Assembly: GCA_037903475.1 (NCBI GenBank)
Contig: JBAJFG010000157.1
Span: 124,001-188,000, forward strand
From: Ancylostoma caninum
Lineage: Eukaryota; Nematoda; Chromadorea; Rhabditida; Ancylostomatidae
DNA: 64,000 bases
Direction of reading: 5' to 3'
A program made the position numbers and the translations under genes. Under the pieces are notes generated by a model. That model had not been told where the DNA came from. It did no database searches and saw only the letters and a program-made list of their open reading frames with translations. How positions within the stretch are numbered: the first letter of the stretch is position 1; each line of letters begins with the position of its first letter. This document shows positions 10,495 through 19,689 of the stretch, in pieces.

Positions 10495-11727
10495 ATCCTC
10501 TTGATATGAGCTCGCTCAAAAAGTCACATCTCACCTTTTCCTAAAAACTCACCCTTTCAGTTTGCACATTTTGAACAAAATAAAATGAAACTCTACAAAA
10601 AAAGCATTTTCGCTTGCAAGTACCGTCTTCCTTACAGTTCTTTTCGCTCCGTGTTTTTCCTAGTCTCAATCGCCGTCCGCACCTCTCCGCGATTTCACAA
10701 TCTCGCCTCACTCCGCGATTCTTCAAATCTCAATTGCAGCCTGCACCTCTCTGCGATTTCTCACCCCGGTCACAGCTTACAAGCTCCTCAATCCGCGATT
10801 TTTTCCCTTCGATCGCAGCTCGCAAAACACTGCAACTTCTTACTCCAATCACAGAGTGCGGCATCACCTCACTCCAAAATCCAGCGCGATTTCTGCTGTG
10901 ATTTATGTCCATTCGCAATTCGATTTCCATCGCGGGCTACCTAGCACCGCCTTTCAGTCATGTCGCTATCGCTAGTCACTTTCCTTTGTGAAGTTCGCTT
11001 CGCGATATTCTTTGCTATAAAGCGCGATTCCTTTGACAGCTCGCCTCGCTCCAAAATATGCGTCACCCCATAATTGATCATGCGATTCGCGTTGAATTTG
11101 CGATCTACATCGCTCCACAATATACGAAGGGTTCGCTGTCCGATTCTCCTTGGAGGTCTTTGCATTGCGAGTAAGCTGCTCAATATCCACTCCGAAGAAC
11201 ATATCCCAAAATCGATTCGCTTCACTTTGCGACCGTGATCACATCGCCATGCAATTCTGTTCCATATCATGGCATAAATCGCCCTACACCATGATCGCTG
11301 GTCAGTAGTAATGCGTCGCCATATGACTTTGATCCAACCGCGATTGCATCGCTCCACTGCGCATCGCATCGCAGCCTTGCTATCATCGCGATCGCACCAT
11401 GTCCCAAGTGAGTCAAAGTTGCTTAAAATTCGCTTCAATTTATTCAACTCAATTCGCACTGCGATCCAATCCATGCGCGATTTGCTTGCGATGCGCGATT
11501 CTGGTTGCTTCGCGATTTTGCACAGCACTGCGATAGGAATCATTCATTCTCTCGCGATCAGATTGTGGCCGCAAAATTAGAGTCAAGATCTTGCAATGAT
11601 GCCAAATCGCCGCGATCTCATCGCGCCCGGTGATATTGCCCAAAAGCGCTCGCAATCGCGCAAATCTGCCAAAAAATAGCGAAATCAGCGACGACCCATG
11701 CGACAACAATTAATGATCACTATTCAG
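10495..11727 (+). other. Non-coding BEL spacer enriched in GCGAT(T)
   Basis: There is no convincing ORF in 1.2 kb. From about 10660 the word GCGAT recurs about twenty times (for example CCGCGATTT at about 10687, 10716 and 10793), far above the roughly one per kilobase expected by chance. TCGCATC and CTCGCAA words are also common. The spacer separates the integrase stop from the 3' ORF and could be an intron-like region of a spliced subgenomic RNA. Confidence 0.7.
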
Positions 11728-11729
11728 AG
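11718..11729 (+). promoter_or_regulatory. Candidate 3' splice acceptor before the BEL 3' ORF
   Basis: CACTATTCAG|AG precedes the ATG at 11730 by two bases. The nematode acceptor consensus is TTTTCAG. It could serve cis-splicing from the leader donor (4849) or SL trans-splicing. Confidence 0.4.
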
Positions 11730-12926
11730 ATGAATCGAAGCATGAACGTGTACGAGGAGATGCGACGGACCAAGCGCGACCTGAAACGTCTCCGCTCCGC
11801 GATACCGCACCTCATGCCTCCCGAGGATCTTCTCGATCGCATTGTTACCAAGTGTCGTGATGTTATGCTGTATTCCTCTATTGTCGACAAGCTTCATCAT
11901 GATGTACCCTTTTTTTCCACGTCTAGTGAGCGCTGGGGCGAACTTGAGCGCGACGCGCAAATTTTAGAGCTTAAGGCGGAAAACTGCGAGATCCGGTTCC
12001 TCAGCCTCAGACATTCCCTCCGCACCCTGTTCGCCACCGCTCCTCTCCTGATCGCCACTGGGAAGACGTCAGCTGCAGCATGGGAGACGATGCTCGAACA
12101 GCCACAGCAGTACTATGACGCTGAAGGACGAGCTCACGACCTGCCGATGGAGCAAGGAGCAATAGAGAGGATCATAGCCGATCAGCTGATGTCCATCAAC
12201 GACCTCCACGCGACGTTGCGCGATGTACGATCCACGATTCTATCCGAAGAACGCGCTCAGCAGGAGTCGAACCTGGAAAAGGTCACTGCATCACTCAACG
12301 CCGTTCAAAACTCAATCGAGGATCTCGCCAGGAAGATTGAGAGCCAGCCGATGGACCAGCCGTGAGAGGCGGAACCTCTCGAGACACCTCGTCGAGATGA
12401 GCCAATGGATGCGACCGAGCCCGTTCCCGAACAAGACCACGAGACAATGAATTTCGTGAGGAGAAGCCTCGAAGCGAAGATCCACATCCTGGAAATCAGA
12501 ATCGATACCCTCAGGAAGCAGCAGCCTTGTCGTCCACGAGAGTTCGCGACCGGAATGGACCGCACCAGAGAAGCCCGCATGCGATGTGCCTTCTGTGGAA
12601 CCCGCGGGGACCACTACAGCGATTCCTGTATGAAGGTACGAGATAGCAACCGTCGAAAGCTGCTCCTGAAAGAAGATCACCGCTGCCCTACCTGCCTGGA
12701 GATCGGGTGCACTGAGACAGAACAATGCCCGAAGTACTGGACCAAGTGCTACCATTGCGGCCAGCTCGGGCACCATTCAGCCATTTGCGAGAAACCGGAC
12801 GTAGCCCAGCAGATCGAAGACGCCATAAAGGAAGTGGAATCCGAACTCCAGCGAACGAGGACAAAGGCAAACTCGGTCAGACAGAAGCTTGGACTAGACG
12901 AAATCCCCGACCCCACCCCCTTCTGA
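11730..12926 (+). pseudogene. Extra 3' ORF of BEL element: coiled coil plus zinc knuckles
   Basis: A 398-codon frame between the spacer and the 3' LTR, interrupted once by TGA at 12363-12365 (same frame before and after). The N-terminal 200 residues are charged and helical, with heptad-like segments (MRRTKRDLKRLRSAIPHL, LELKAENCEIRFLSL, ESNLEKVTASLNAVQNSI), suggesting a coiled coil. The C-terminal part holds CAFCGTRGDHYSDSC and CYHCGQLGHHSAIC, both CX2CX4HX4C knuckles, with a Cys-rich CPTCLEIGCTETEQC between them. It ends in another charged helix. It resembles a second nucleocapsid rather than an envelope: no signal peptide or membrane segment is seen. Function is unknown; RNA binding or particle assembly is inference. 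The start is supported by the acceptor two bases upstream. Confidence 0.75.
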
Positions 12927-12935
12927 GGGCCGGAG

Positions 12936-13274
12936 TATCGCGGAAGCGCGATTTAGGATGTTGATTAATCAAAATTGACCTACGCCAAGACAGGCGATGC
13001 GAGCAAAAAAAACGTGCGATCTTCCAGGGTGGGCGCTAGGATGTGCGAACTTTGGTCGGACTCTGATCCAGATCCGGCCACCACCGTGACCAGAACGTCC
13101 GGGAGGAGCCTATAAAAGGCCCACCCTGGATTGTGTGATTTAATATCGTCTATATCCGACGTCCTGGCTATTCGCTGTTATTGTTAGAGTTGTCTAATAA
13201 ACTATTCCCTACTGCGCACTTCCACGAGGACCCGCGTGGCAGCAAGCAAGAAGAGGACCACGGAAACTCTTTCA
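12936..13274 (+). repeat. BEL 3' LTR (complete)
   Basis: 339 bp from TATCGCGG to CTTTCA, with a purine-rich tract (GAGGGCCGGAG) just before it as polypurine primer. A TATA box (TATAAAAGGC, 13111-13120) and AATAAA (13196-13201) lie within, giving U3-R-U5 order. The 5' LTR lacks exactly this middle portion. Confidence 0.9.
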
Positions 13275-13279
13275 TGTAG

Positions 13280-13400
13280 CTTTAGGGCACGATTAGAGTC
13301 AAAGTACAGAACAGCCATCTATAGAAGCCTATCATTTGTCGATTGCAAGCATAAACTGTACTGTGACCCACGTTTTAATTGCTAATTAGAAAACATAGAC
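13280..13400 (-). repeat. Dispersed repeat, right part, displaced by BEL
   Basis: Reverse complement of about 23090-23200 (shared words such as ATCATTTGTCG and AAACTGTACT). Together with 4193-4470 it forms the host repeat into which the foldback MITE and BEL element inserted. Confidence 0.65.
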
Positions 13401-13952
13401 GAAATTCCACTAGACCTTAAAAACGATGATGTCGCCGACTTTGAGCTTCTGTAAAATCTTTAAACAGTTGTAGAACTGAGATCGTTGTTGAGAGTATCTT
13501 TCAGCAGTGAATGAGTTAAGAATCGTAAGTTGCTCTTATCTGTCAGCACATGTTTATGAAAGAAGGAGCTGCAAAGCTAGGGATTCGCGTAGTTTTGCTG
13601 CGCATACATATTAGCGGATTTCGCAACTTTGCTGATGTTCAGGATGAGAATAAGAGATCGTTGGAGGAATAGCTTTCACCACGTCTGAGAACAAGAACAA
13701 TACTGTGACTTCACAGGGTTCTAAAGTCTCAGAAAAATTTCCTCGGAAAGGATCCATGAATTTGGTACTCTCCAATGTTTTCACGCAGATTCCGATCATT
13801 TTTTTGAAAAATTACCTGATTTGTAATTCTAATTCTATTTATTCTGCCCTCAAATGTTCACATCACGGTGTTCCGTAAGTTTATTCTTTGTTTTCTGGGT
13901 TTTGCTATTTTTCGCACCTCGCTCGACGTATGCCAGGCCTGCATAAGGTAAC
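13401..13952. other. Non-genic stretch
   Basis: No ORF with family resemblance, repeat or RNA gene is seen. Confidence 0.5.
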
Positions 13953-14238
13953 TGTCGAGATATAGCCGTAGCTATTTCGTATAGCTAGTTGTAAGCATAT
14001 GACTTGGCTATACCGACCAGTGTAACGCCGCTAGCCTGAGCACCGTATATAAGAGCTCGGTGCCAGCTGTCTAGTCAGTCGTCTGCTCCGGACAGCCACA
14101 CGACACGGCTGCACCCAATCCCCCTGTCTTTCCCCTTTCCCCAGGTAACTTATATAATGTAATGAATATCATAAGCCTTATTCTGTCCACATATGAACTC
14201 CCCTCGAACCTCAGGTAAGGCATGATCACTCTTATCCT
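13953..14238 (+). repeat. Solo-LTR-like repeat, copy 1
   Basis: 286 bp shared almost base for base with 19327-19612. It starts TGTCGAGATATAGCCG, has a TATA element (CCGTATATAAGAGCTC) in its middle and an AATGTAATGAATAT stretch near its end (AATAAA-like in copy 2). TATA followed about 100 bp later by a poly(A)-like signal suggests a solo LTR, but no internal coding region is attached and no clear TSD is seen. Confidence 0.6.
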
Positions 14239-14819
14239 GACATGGAAGTCCCGGGGTAGATTTTATATTTTCGCTAACGTTAGAATAATTTTTTTATCAA
14301 TGGGAGATCAATCTTTTCTCACTTCCCCCCCCCCCCTCAGGCCCATCCCATGCTTGCGTGTCCTGCGATCGACTCAACAACGAATGAAATGTGAGTGTTT
14401 TTTTAACTAAGTAAATGATTGCAGTGCAGTGTCTAACTAAAAATGAAAATGTAAATAACGTAAAAATATTTTCATCAGTATATCTGATCAAAATGTTTAT
14501 TTCATGAAAGTCCACGTGGATGAGTACCAAAGAATAGATGAAAAAATCAAACTTCTACCCGTTTTTTCTTTATTGTAGCGCTGTATACTATATTTTTCGA
14601 GACCGCGAGCATTGTTTCTATTCTTCATGCGCGCGCCAAATTTTCTAAGCCGTGATTTCTAATTTCTTCCAAGCCGTGATCTAAGCCGTGATCCGAGCCG
14701 TGATCCCTATTCAATATAAATAAATTTTATACATACAATTTGGACTCTTTCGCATAAGCTAGCGCAATTTTTACGGTACCTGTAAATAGTATAGCTATAC
14801 CCAACATCATTTGGCGAAT
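14239..14819. other. Non-genic AT-rich stretch
   Basis: Contains a polyC run near 14326 and three GCCGTGATC words at about 14650-14703. Nothing else is recognised. Confidence 0.5.
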
Positions 14820-15330
14820 CGTAGCAACATTAGCTCAGATGCTAAATTCCAACGCGAATAGTAATTGTAATAGTGACAGCCGCTTCTGCGACAGCCGCTC
14901 TACCTATAGCCGCCTTAGAGACAGCTGCTTTACAAATTTTCGCGCTGTTAACCAATTCGAGGAAAGACGAGTGTAAAAGAACAGCCCTCCAGTAATCCTG
15001 CAAGCTAAGACTAATAGGTTTGTTGTTGATACCCTAGTACAGCCGTGCGACAGCCACGTCAGTGATCCAGCGAACTATACTTTGTGCACGGTATAGTGAC
15101 AGCCTGGCAGCTGCGCTGTAAACTTTCGCGCGCAGATGCTGAGTAGGTCAAGTATAAGAAGATAGCTCTTCGATAGCTCTGAGATATAACACTAAGAATA
15201 GTATGCTCGCTATTGAATACTGTTTTACAACCTAGCAACAGCCTTCTGAAACCTTAGCAAATACCATACGCAGAGATGCAGCCGCCCAAAATTTTGACAG
15301 CCGCCGAAAACATCATAGTGTAAAAGAAGT
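14820..15330. repeat. ACAGCCGC-rich degenerate repeat
   Basis: The words GACAGCCGC, ATAGCCGCC, ACAGCTGC and ACAGCCACG recur through this segment. The same vocabulary occurs in the LTR-like repeat (TATAGCCGTAGC, ACAGCCACACGACA), so it may be a diverged relative or internal part of that element. Confidence 0.4.
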
Positions 15331-18300
15331 TTCACAGTGAAGAAATATATTCCACTAGAAGGAAGTTATTCTACAACAATACTGGAGAAATTAAAAGCAC
15401 ATAAAATCATTTTCTTTCAATTATTCGAACTGATAATTTTTTTACGATATACTTTGAAAAAAAATTCTAGCTGTGTCTTTCACAATTTCGTTAGTGCCTA
15501 AGACTGAATATAGTGTTAAAGTATGACATAGTTTCCGATTTTAGAAAGTATAAGATCGTCATAAATTATAGAATCCTTTTGTGAGCTTATTACTATCTAC
15601 TTTCATCATTTAATAATCACTTATTTACAATTCAATTAATAATCTTTCTCCATAACTTGCCAATATTTCAATATTTCGCTATTTCAACCAAGAGAAAACA
15701 GTATTTTCTAATGTTCCAAACCTCATTTTAATGATAACCCAGTATTGATTGGAAGTCTGTGTACTTCAGATTGTAGCAGAATAACTTTAGGTGCAAATGT
15801 TTTTCCGAAGCCGAAGCACTTTCTTGACTCACTCAAGCCAATGTCTGATTTTGAAAAAATCACCTTCGAAATTCTGTCAGCGGTTGTCTTTTCCTGACAT
15901 CTTGGCTATACCAGAACTGCTAACGGCTTCCTGTTTTCTTCAGCATAATTTTCTGAATCAATGGATACGCTGATGCCATTGAACTAATTATGTTTATACA
16001 CAGGTAATTAGTCACATTTTTCAAATCTGAGCACTTGGACCAAACTTGCAAAATTTGAAACATGTTTTCACCAAGTTAATTTAGAAAAACAATACTTTTC
16101 GTGTGAGCTAAAAAACAATTGATATTATTATGAAATTTGATATTTACTAACTTTAAGCAACTTTTTTTGTTTCTTTAGGTCGAACGAAAACTTTGCTAAC
16201 AAGTGCTAAATCATTTTCAGATTCCATTTGATGTGCAAAAAAAAAAAGAAAACAGTTGTTTGTGAAAATAAGCTTCAACAGGAAATTCTCGTGGTGAAAA
16301 AAATAGTCTGATTTGACTGCCTGCATTGTTGGCAATAAATGAAAAAATGGAACTTTTGTAAAGTTTCAACTTACCCTTCACGTCTCTTTGAAAACCATGT
16401 TTTTTTCTATCCATTTTTTAGAGCACAACACACCAGAACCAACATTTTCGTATTAATATTTTCTTTTGCAAAACAATTAATTTATTTTCTCAATATTTCG
16501 AACCCCCGGTTTTTTTCAAATTGCAAGCTCAAATCACTTTTTTGCTAGCCGTGTGCTCGTAAATTAAAGGACGTACCTGCTCAAGTTGGAAAACACGACA
16601 ATAGCCTTATGACGCAATAAAAACTAGAGCTGATCTCATTTTTCTTCGCAGTTTCGTAAAAATAGCGAAACATCAGGGAAAATGAGTTGCGAACGTTAAA
16701 AAAAACTTTTTTTGTAAATAACTTTCTCCTGAACAATGTTTCCAAGCAATTTTGGATAAATTGTTTCCGCTAAATCATTATTTCTGATTAAATAACATTT
16801 CTTTGCAAACTGTAAAATTGAGTTTTTTTTTCGAAAATATTCGCACTCACTTTCTGGAGATGTTTCCGAAAAAAATCGAAGAAACAAGTTCAACTCCTCT
16901 TCAAAACGAAATGTATTTTTTGCCAGAATCTGTGTTGTTCAATGTTCATGTGGAGCACTTTTTTTCCAAAAGAAATGGCTGAAGTATAAAGGTATTTTCT
17001 GTAAGACCAATACTTGCAAAAAAAAACACATTTGACGACTTTTCCAACGAAGGCTGTATAAAATTCTCTAAATTCAAAGGTACTGTATGGGTGGTTTCTC
17101 ATTTTGCTCTTTTCCTTATTTAGAGGTTGAAAAAAACCTCAAAAACCAAATGGAAAATTCTCTGTTTGCTGGATATGTATCCACAACAAAAACGTTTCTT
17201 TACTAGCATGCATTAACACGCATGACAAATTTCCAAGATCCCAAAACGGACTGTTTCAGGGAACAGTACCAGGGTTAGAACCAAAGAACAGAAATGTTTT
17301 CAATGGACATTTTTGCCTATGTGACTTCAAAATATGTGCTCCTTAAAGACATTTTAGTCTGCATCCGGTAAAATGGAATGCTCCTTGACCGATGTCACAT
17401 GTGTTCTGTTTTTGCATTGTGTGAGCAAGTTCTGGTATATGGACGGGTGAACATCTTCACAAGATTTCAGAGCAGTTGCAAACGCTCGCATCCGCACAAA
17501 TTCCAGAGAGTCACATCGCAATATAGGGACTACAATGTGAGCAGATTACGATTTTCAGTGTTAAGTGTTTGCTTTCTGAGGAATGTTTCGCTAAGTCTTT
17601 TCCATGTTTTGTTGCACCAAACACTGTCAACCGATCATGTTTCTGCTATATTTGCCGATACATAGATCATACCTTATTGAACGCATGCCAACAACACAAG
17701 AATACGACGCCCTAACTAATTAGCGAGCAAGAAATGCGTTTTGATAATTCCTTATTCGACAGGTTATAAACTCAGAGCAGTTAAATTTGTTCTATTTCTG
17801 GAGAATATTGAAAATGCAGATCTAGCCCTAAATACTGTCATCTGCCCAATTTCCTGAATATGAAACAGGTGCTCTTCCGGACAGATTTTCTGACAAATTA
17901 GATAAGTTCGGCCTTATATTCGGTTCTGTACAACAAATTACGTAACAACACTAAATAAGTTATTCTAGAATTGACAGGTAAATAAAACAAAATAAAACCC
18001 ATCAAGACTGGATTGGATGGTTCGAAAAAAATCGTTTTTAGATCCTAATTAATTGGTCAAACATTTGCAAATGTACACATTATTCAGCGTGAACTTATCT
18101 ACAATGCAAAAAAAAAATCGGAACTCCGAAGGCACCTGATGTAATCCATGAAAAGGCATTCCTGAGTAAGTTGTGGTTCCAACTTCACGAGTGAAACATT
18201 TGCACAGATTAGCAATAATTGTGCAATCTTCAACACATTGACACTTAGTTGTCGCCGTAAAGCTGATGAGTCGACAGATGAGTAATCATGAACTCACTAC

Positions 18301-18879
18301 GTTTTCTTAACTCTGAAGATTTGTGAAGTGACTTTAGGCAACCTATCGTCTGCTCACATAACACCAGCACTAATGATACTGCAGGATATTGCCTTTCCGT
18401 CACCGTTTATGGTCATCATTCACTAAAGTAGCCGGACAGTGTTGATATGCTCTCACTAAGACTCACTTTCGTCATACAAGGTTTCTGAGATTAGCTGACA
18501 GTTCTCCTGCCACTACGAGAACGGATGATGAGGACGAAAGTATTGAATGTGTATGCGCCCTAAGCAGTGACTTCCTGGGAGTACTGAATAGCGAGTCAGC
18601 GCTTTATCTTTCCAAACTCCTTTGGTACCAATTCACCTACCCCACGGGGTGAATGGTTTGGTTCGCACTGAAACACAGAACCATCGATCACGTTTACGTT
18701 TACTTCAGAAACACCGACCAGGATGAAGAGAGTTTTCGCAGCGATAAATAATACTCTAGAACTGGACAGCTCGCTTAAAATATCGAGAAAAAAGTTGTCC
18801 ATTCATCACAACGTTATCACTCTAGTGATAAGATGGCGAAGTTCAGTGATCAATCCTGCAGTAGATATATACCTCAGAT
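15331..18879. other. 3.5 kb AT-rich region without recognised genes
   Basis: Long A and T runs, short open frames rich in Phe, Lys and Asn, and no family motif on either strand. It lies downstream of the last transporter exon found, so unrecognised short exons of that gene could be hidden here; none could be supported. Confidence 0.45.
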
Positions 18880-18941
18880 TATTTCGAGAATGACTTTGTT
18901 GTGAAACGAGTATTTCGAGAATGACTTTGTTGTGAAACGAG
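18880..18941. repeat. Perfect 31-bp tandem duplication
   Basis: Two identical adjacent copies of a 31-bp unit beginning TATTTCGAGAATGAC and ending GTGAAACGAG. Confidence 0.95.
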
Positions 18942-18964
18942 TTGAAATTACCTGACTCTTGTAA

Positions 18965-19075
18965 TGGTACCTGGATCCTCAGTTACGATTTACGAATTGC
19001 GATTTACGGCGGTTTTGAAAAATTTACGACTTACGATTTACGAAAATTCAAATTTTTGTTACGCACATCCCTGGT
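18965..19075. repeat. ATTTACGA-rich dispersed repeat
   Basis: Repeated ATTTACGA/ACTTACGA words end in TTACGCACATCCCTGG, the same pattern as 4101-4172. Confidence 0.55.
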
Positions 19076-19081
19076 AGCAAT

Positions 19082-19201
19082 CAGGGGTGTGCGGAATTTT
19101 CCGTTTTCCGTTTTACGCTTTCCGTTTTCCGCCCATTTTTGGCCTTCCGTTTTCCGTTTTACGTTTTATGGGATTTAAAATTCTACTTCCGCACACCCCT
19201 G
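19082..19201. mobile_element. 120-bp MITE with CAGGGGTGTGCGGAA termini
   Basis: The ends CAGGGGTGTGCGGAA and TTCCGCACACCCCTG are exact complements. The interior is a tandem run of TTTTCCG/TTTTACG words about 10 bp apart. No clear 8-bp TSD is visible in the flanks. Confidence 0.8.
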
Positions 19202-19326
19202 ATCCAAACCCTCGCAGTGCAATCAACCGCTCGATGCCTCATCATGCTAATGCTTGCAACTTCCACCTGTTGCACAAGCGCCGCCACAGAACAAGCTCGA
19301 GGACGAGCTTATTCATGAAATGGAGA

Positions 19327-19612
19327 TGTCGAGATATAGCCGTAGCTATTTCGTATAGCTAGTTGTAAGCAGATGACCTGGCTATGCCGACCAGTGTAAC
19401 GCCGCTAGCCTGAGCACCGTATATAAGAGCTCGGTGCCAGCTGTCTAATCAGTCATCTGCTCCGGACAGCCACACGACACAGCTGCACCCAATCCCCCTC
19501 TCTTTCCCCTTTTCCTATGTAACTTTTATAATGTAATAAATATCATAAACCTTATTCTATCCACATATGAACTCCCCTCGAACCTCAGGTAAGACATGAT
19601 CACTCTTATCCT
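19327..19612 (+). repeat. Solo-LTR-like repeat, copy 2
   Basis: Near-identical to 13953-14238; here the signal reads AATGTAATAAAT. The similarity ends sharply after CTCTTATCCT in both copies. Confidence 0.6.
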
Positions 19613-19689
19613 CCTATATAAAGACTGATAAGGGTCCAGATTTTTCTGGCGTCAGACCATGAGTCTTGTGAAATCTTTTGTGCAGTGCA

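Larger units (their letters stand above)
4599..13274 (+). mobile_element. BEL/Pao LTR retrotransposon, nearly full length, inactivated
   Basis: An 8.7-kb element flanked by the exact 5-bp direct repeat TGTAG (4594-4598 and 13275-13279), the TSD length usual for BEL/Pao. In order it shows 5' LTR, tRNA-Gly primer site, gag, three zinc knuckles, a DTG aspartic protease, an RT with YVDN active site, RNase H, an HHCC plus D-D-E integrase, a 1.2-kb non-coding spacer, an extra zinc-knuckle ORF and the 3' LTR. The fused pol order and the YVDN box identify BEL/Pao rather than Gypsy or Copia. Five in-frame stops and at least four frameshifts break the coding part, and the 5' LTR has lost its promoter segment. 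Confidence 0.93.

Noticed and set aside
18596..18802. Possible transporter exon between a GTGTTTCAG acceptor and a GTAGGT on the minus strand
   Set aside because: The enclosed ~27 bp shows no similarity to the SLC15 family that I can recognise, and the phase is unsupported.
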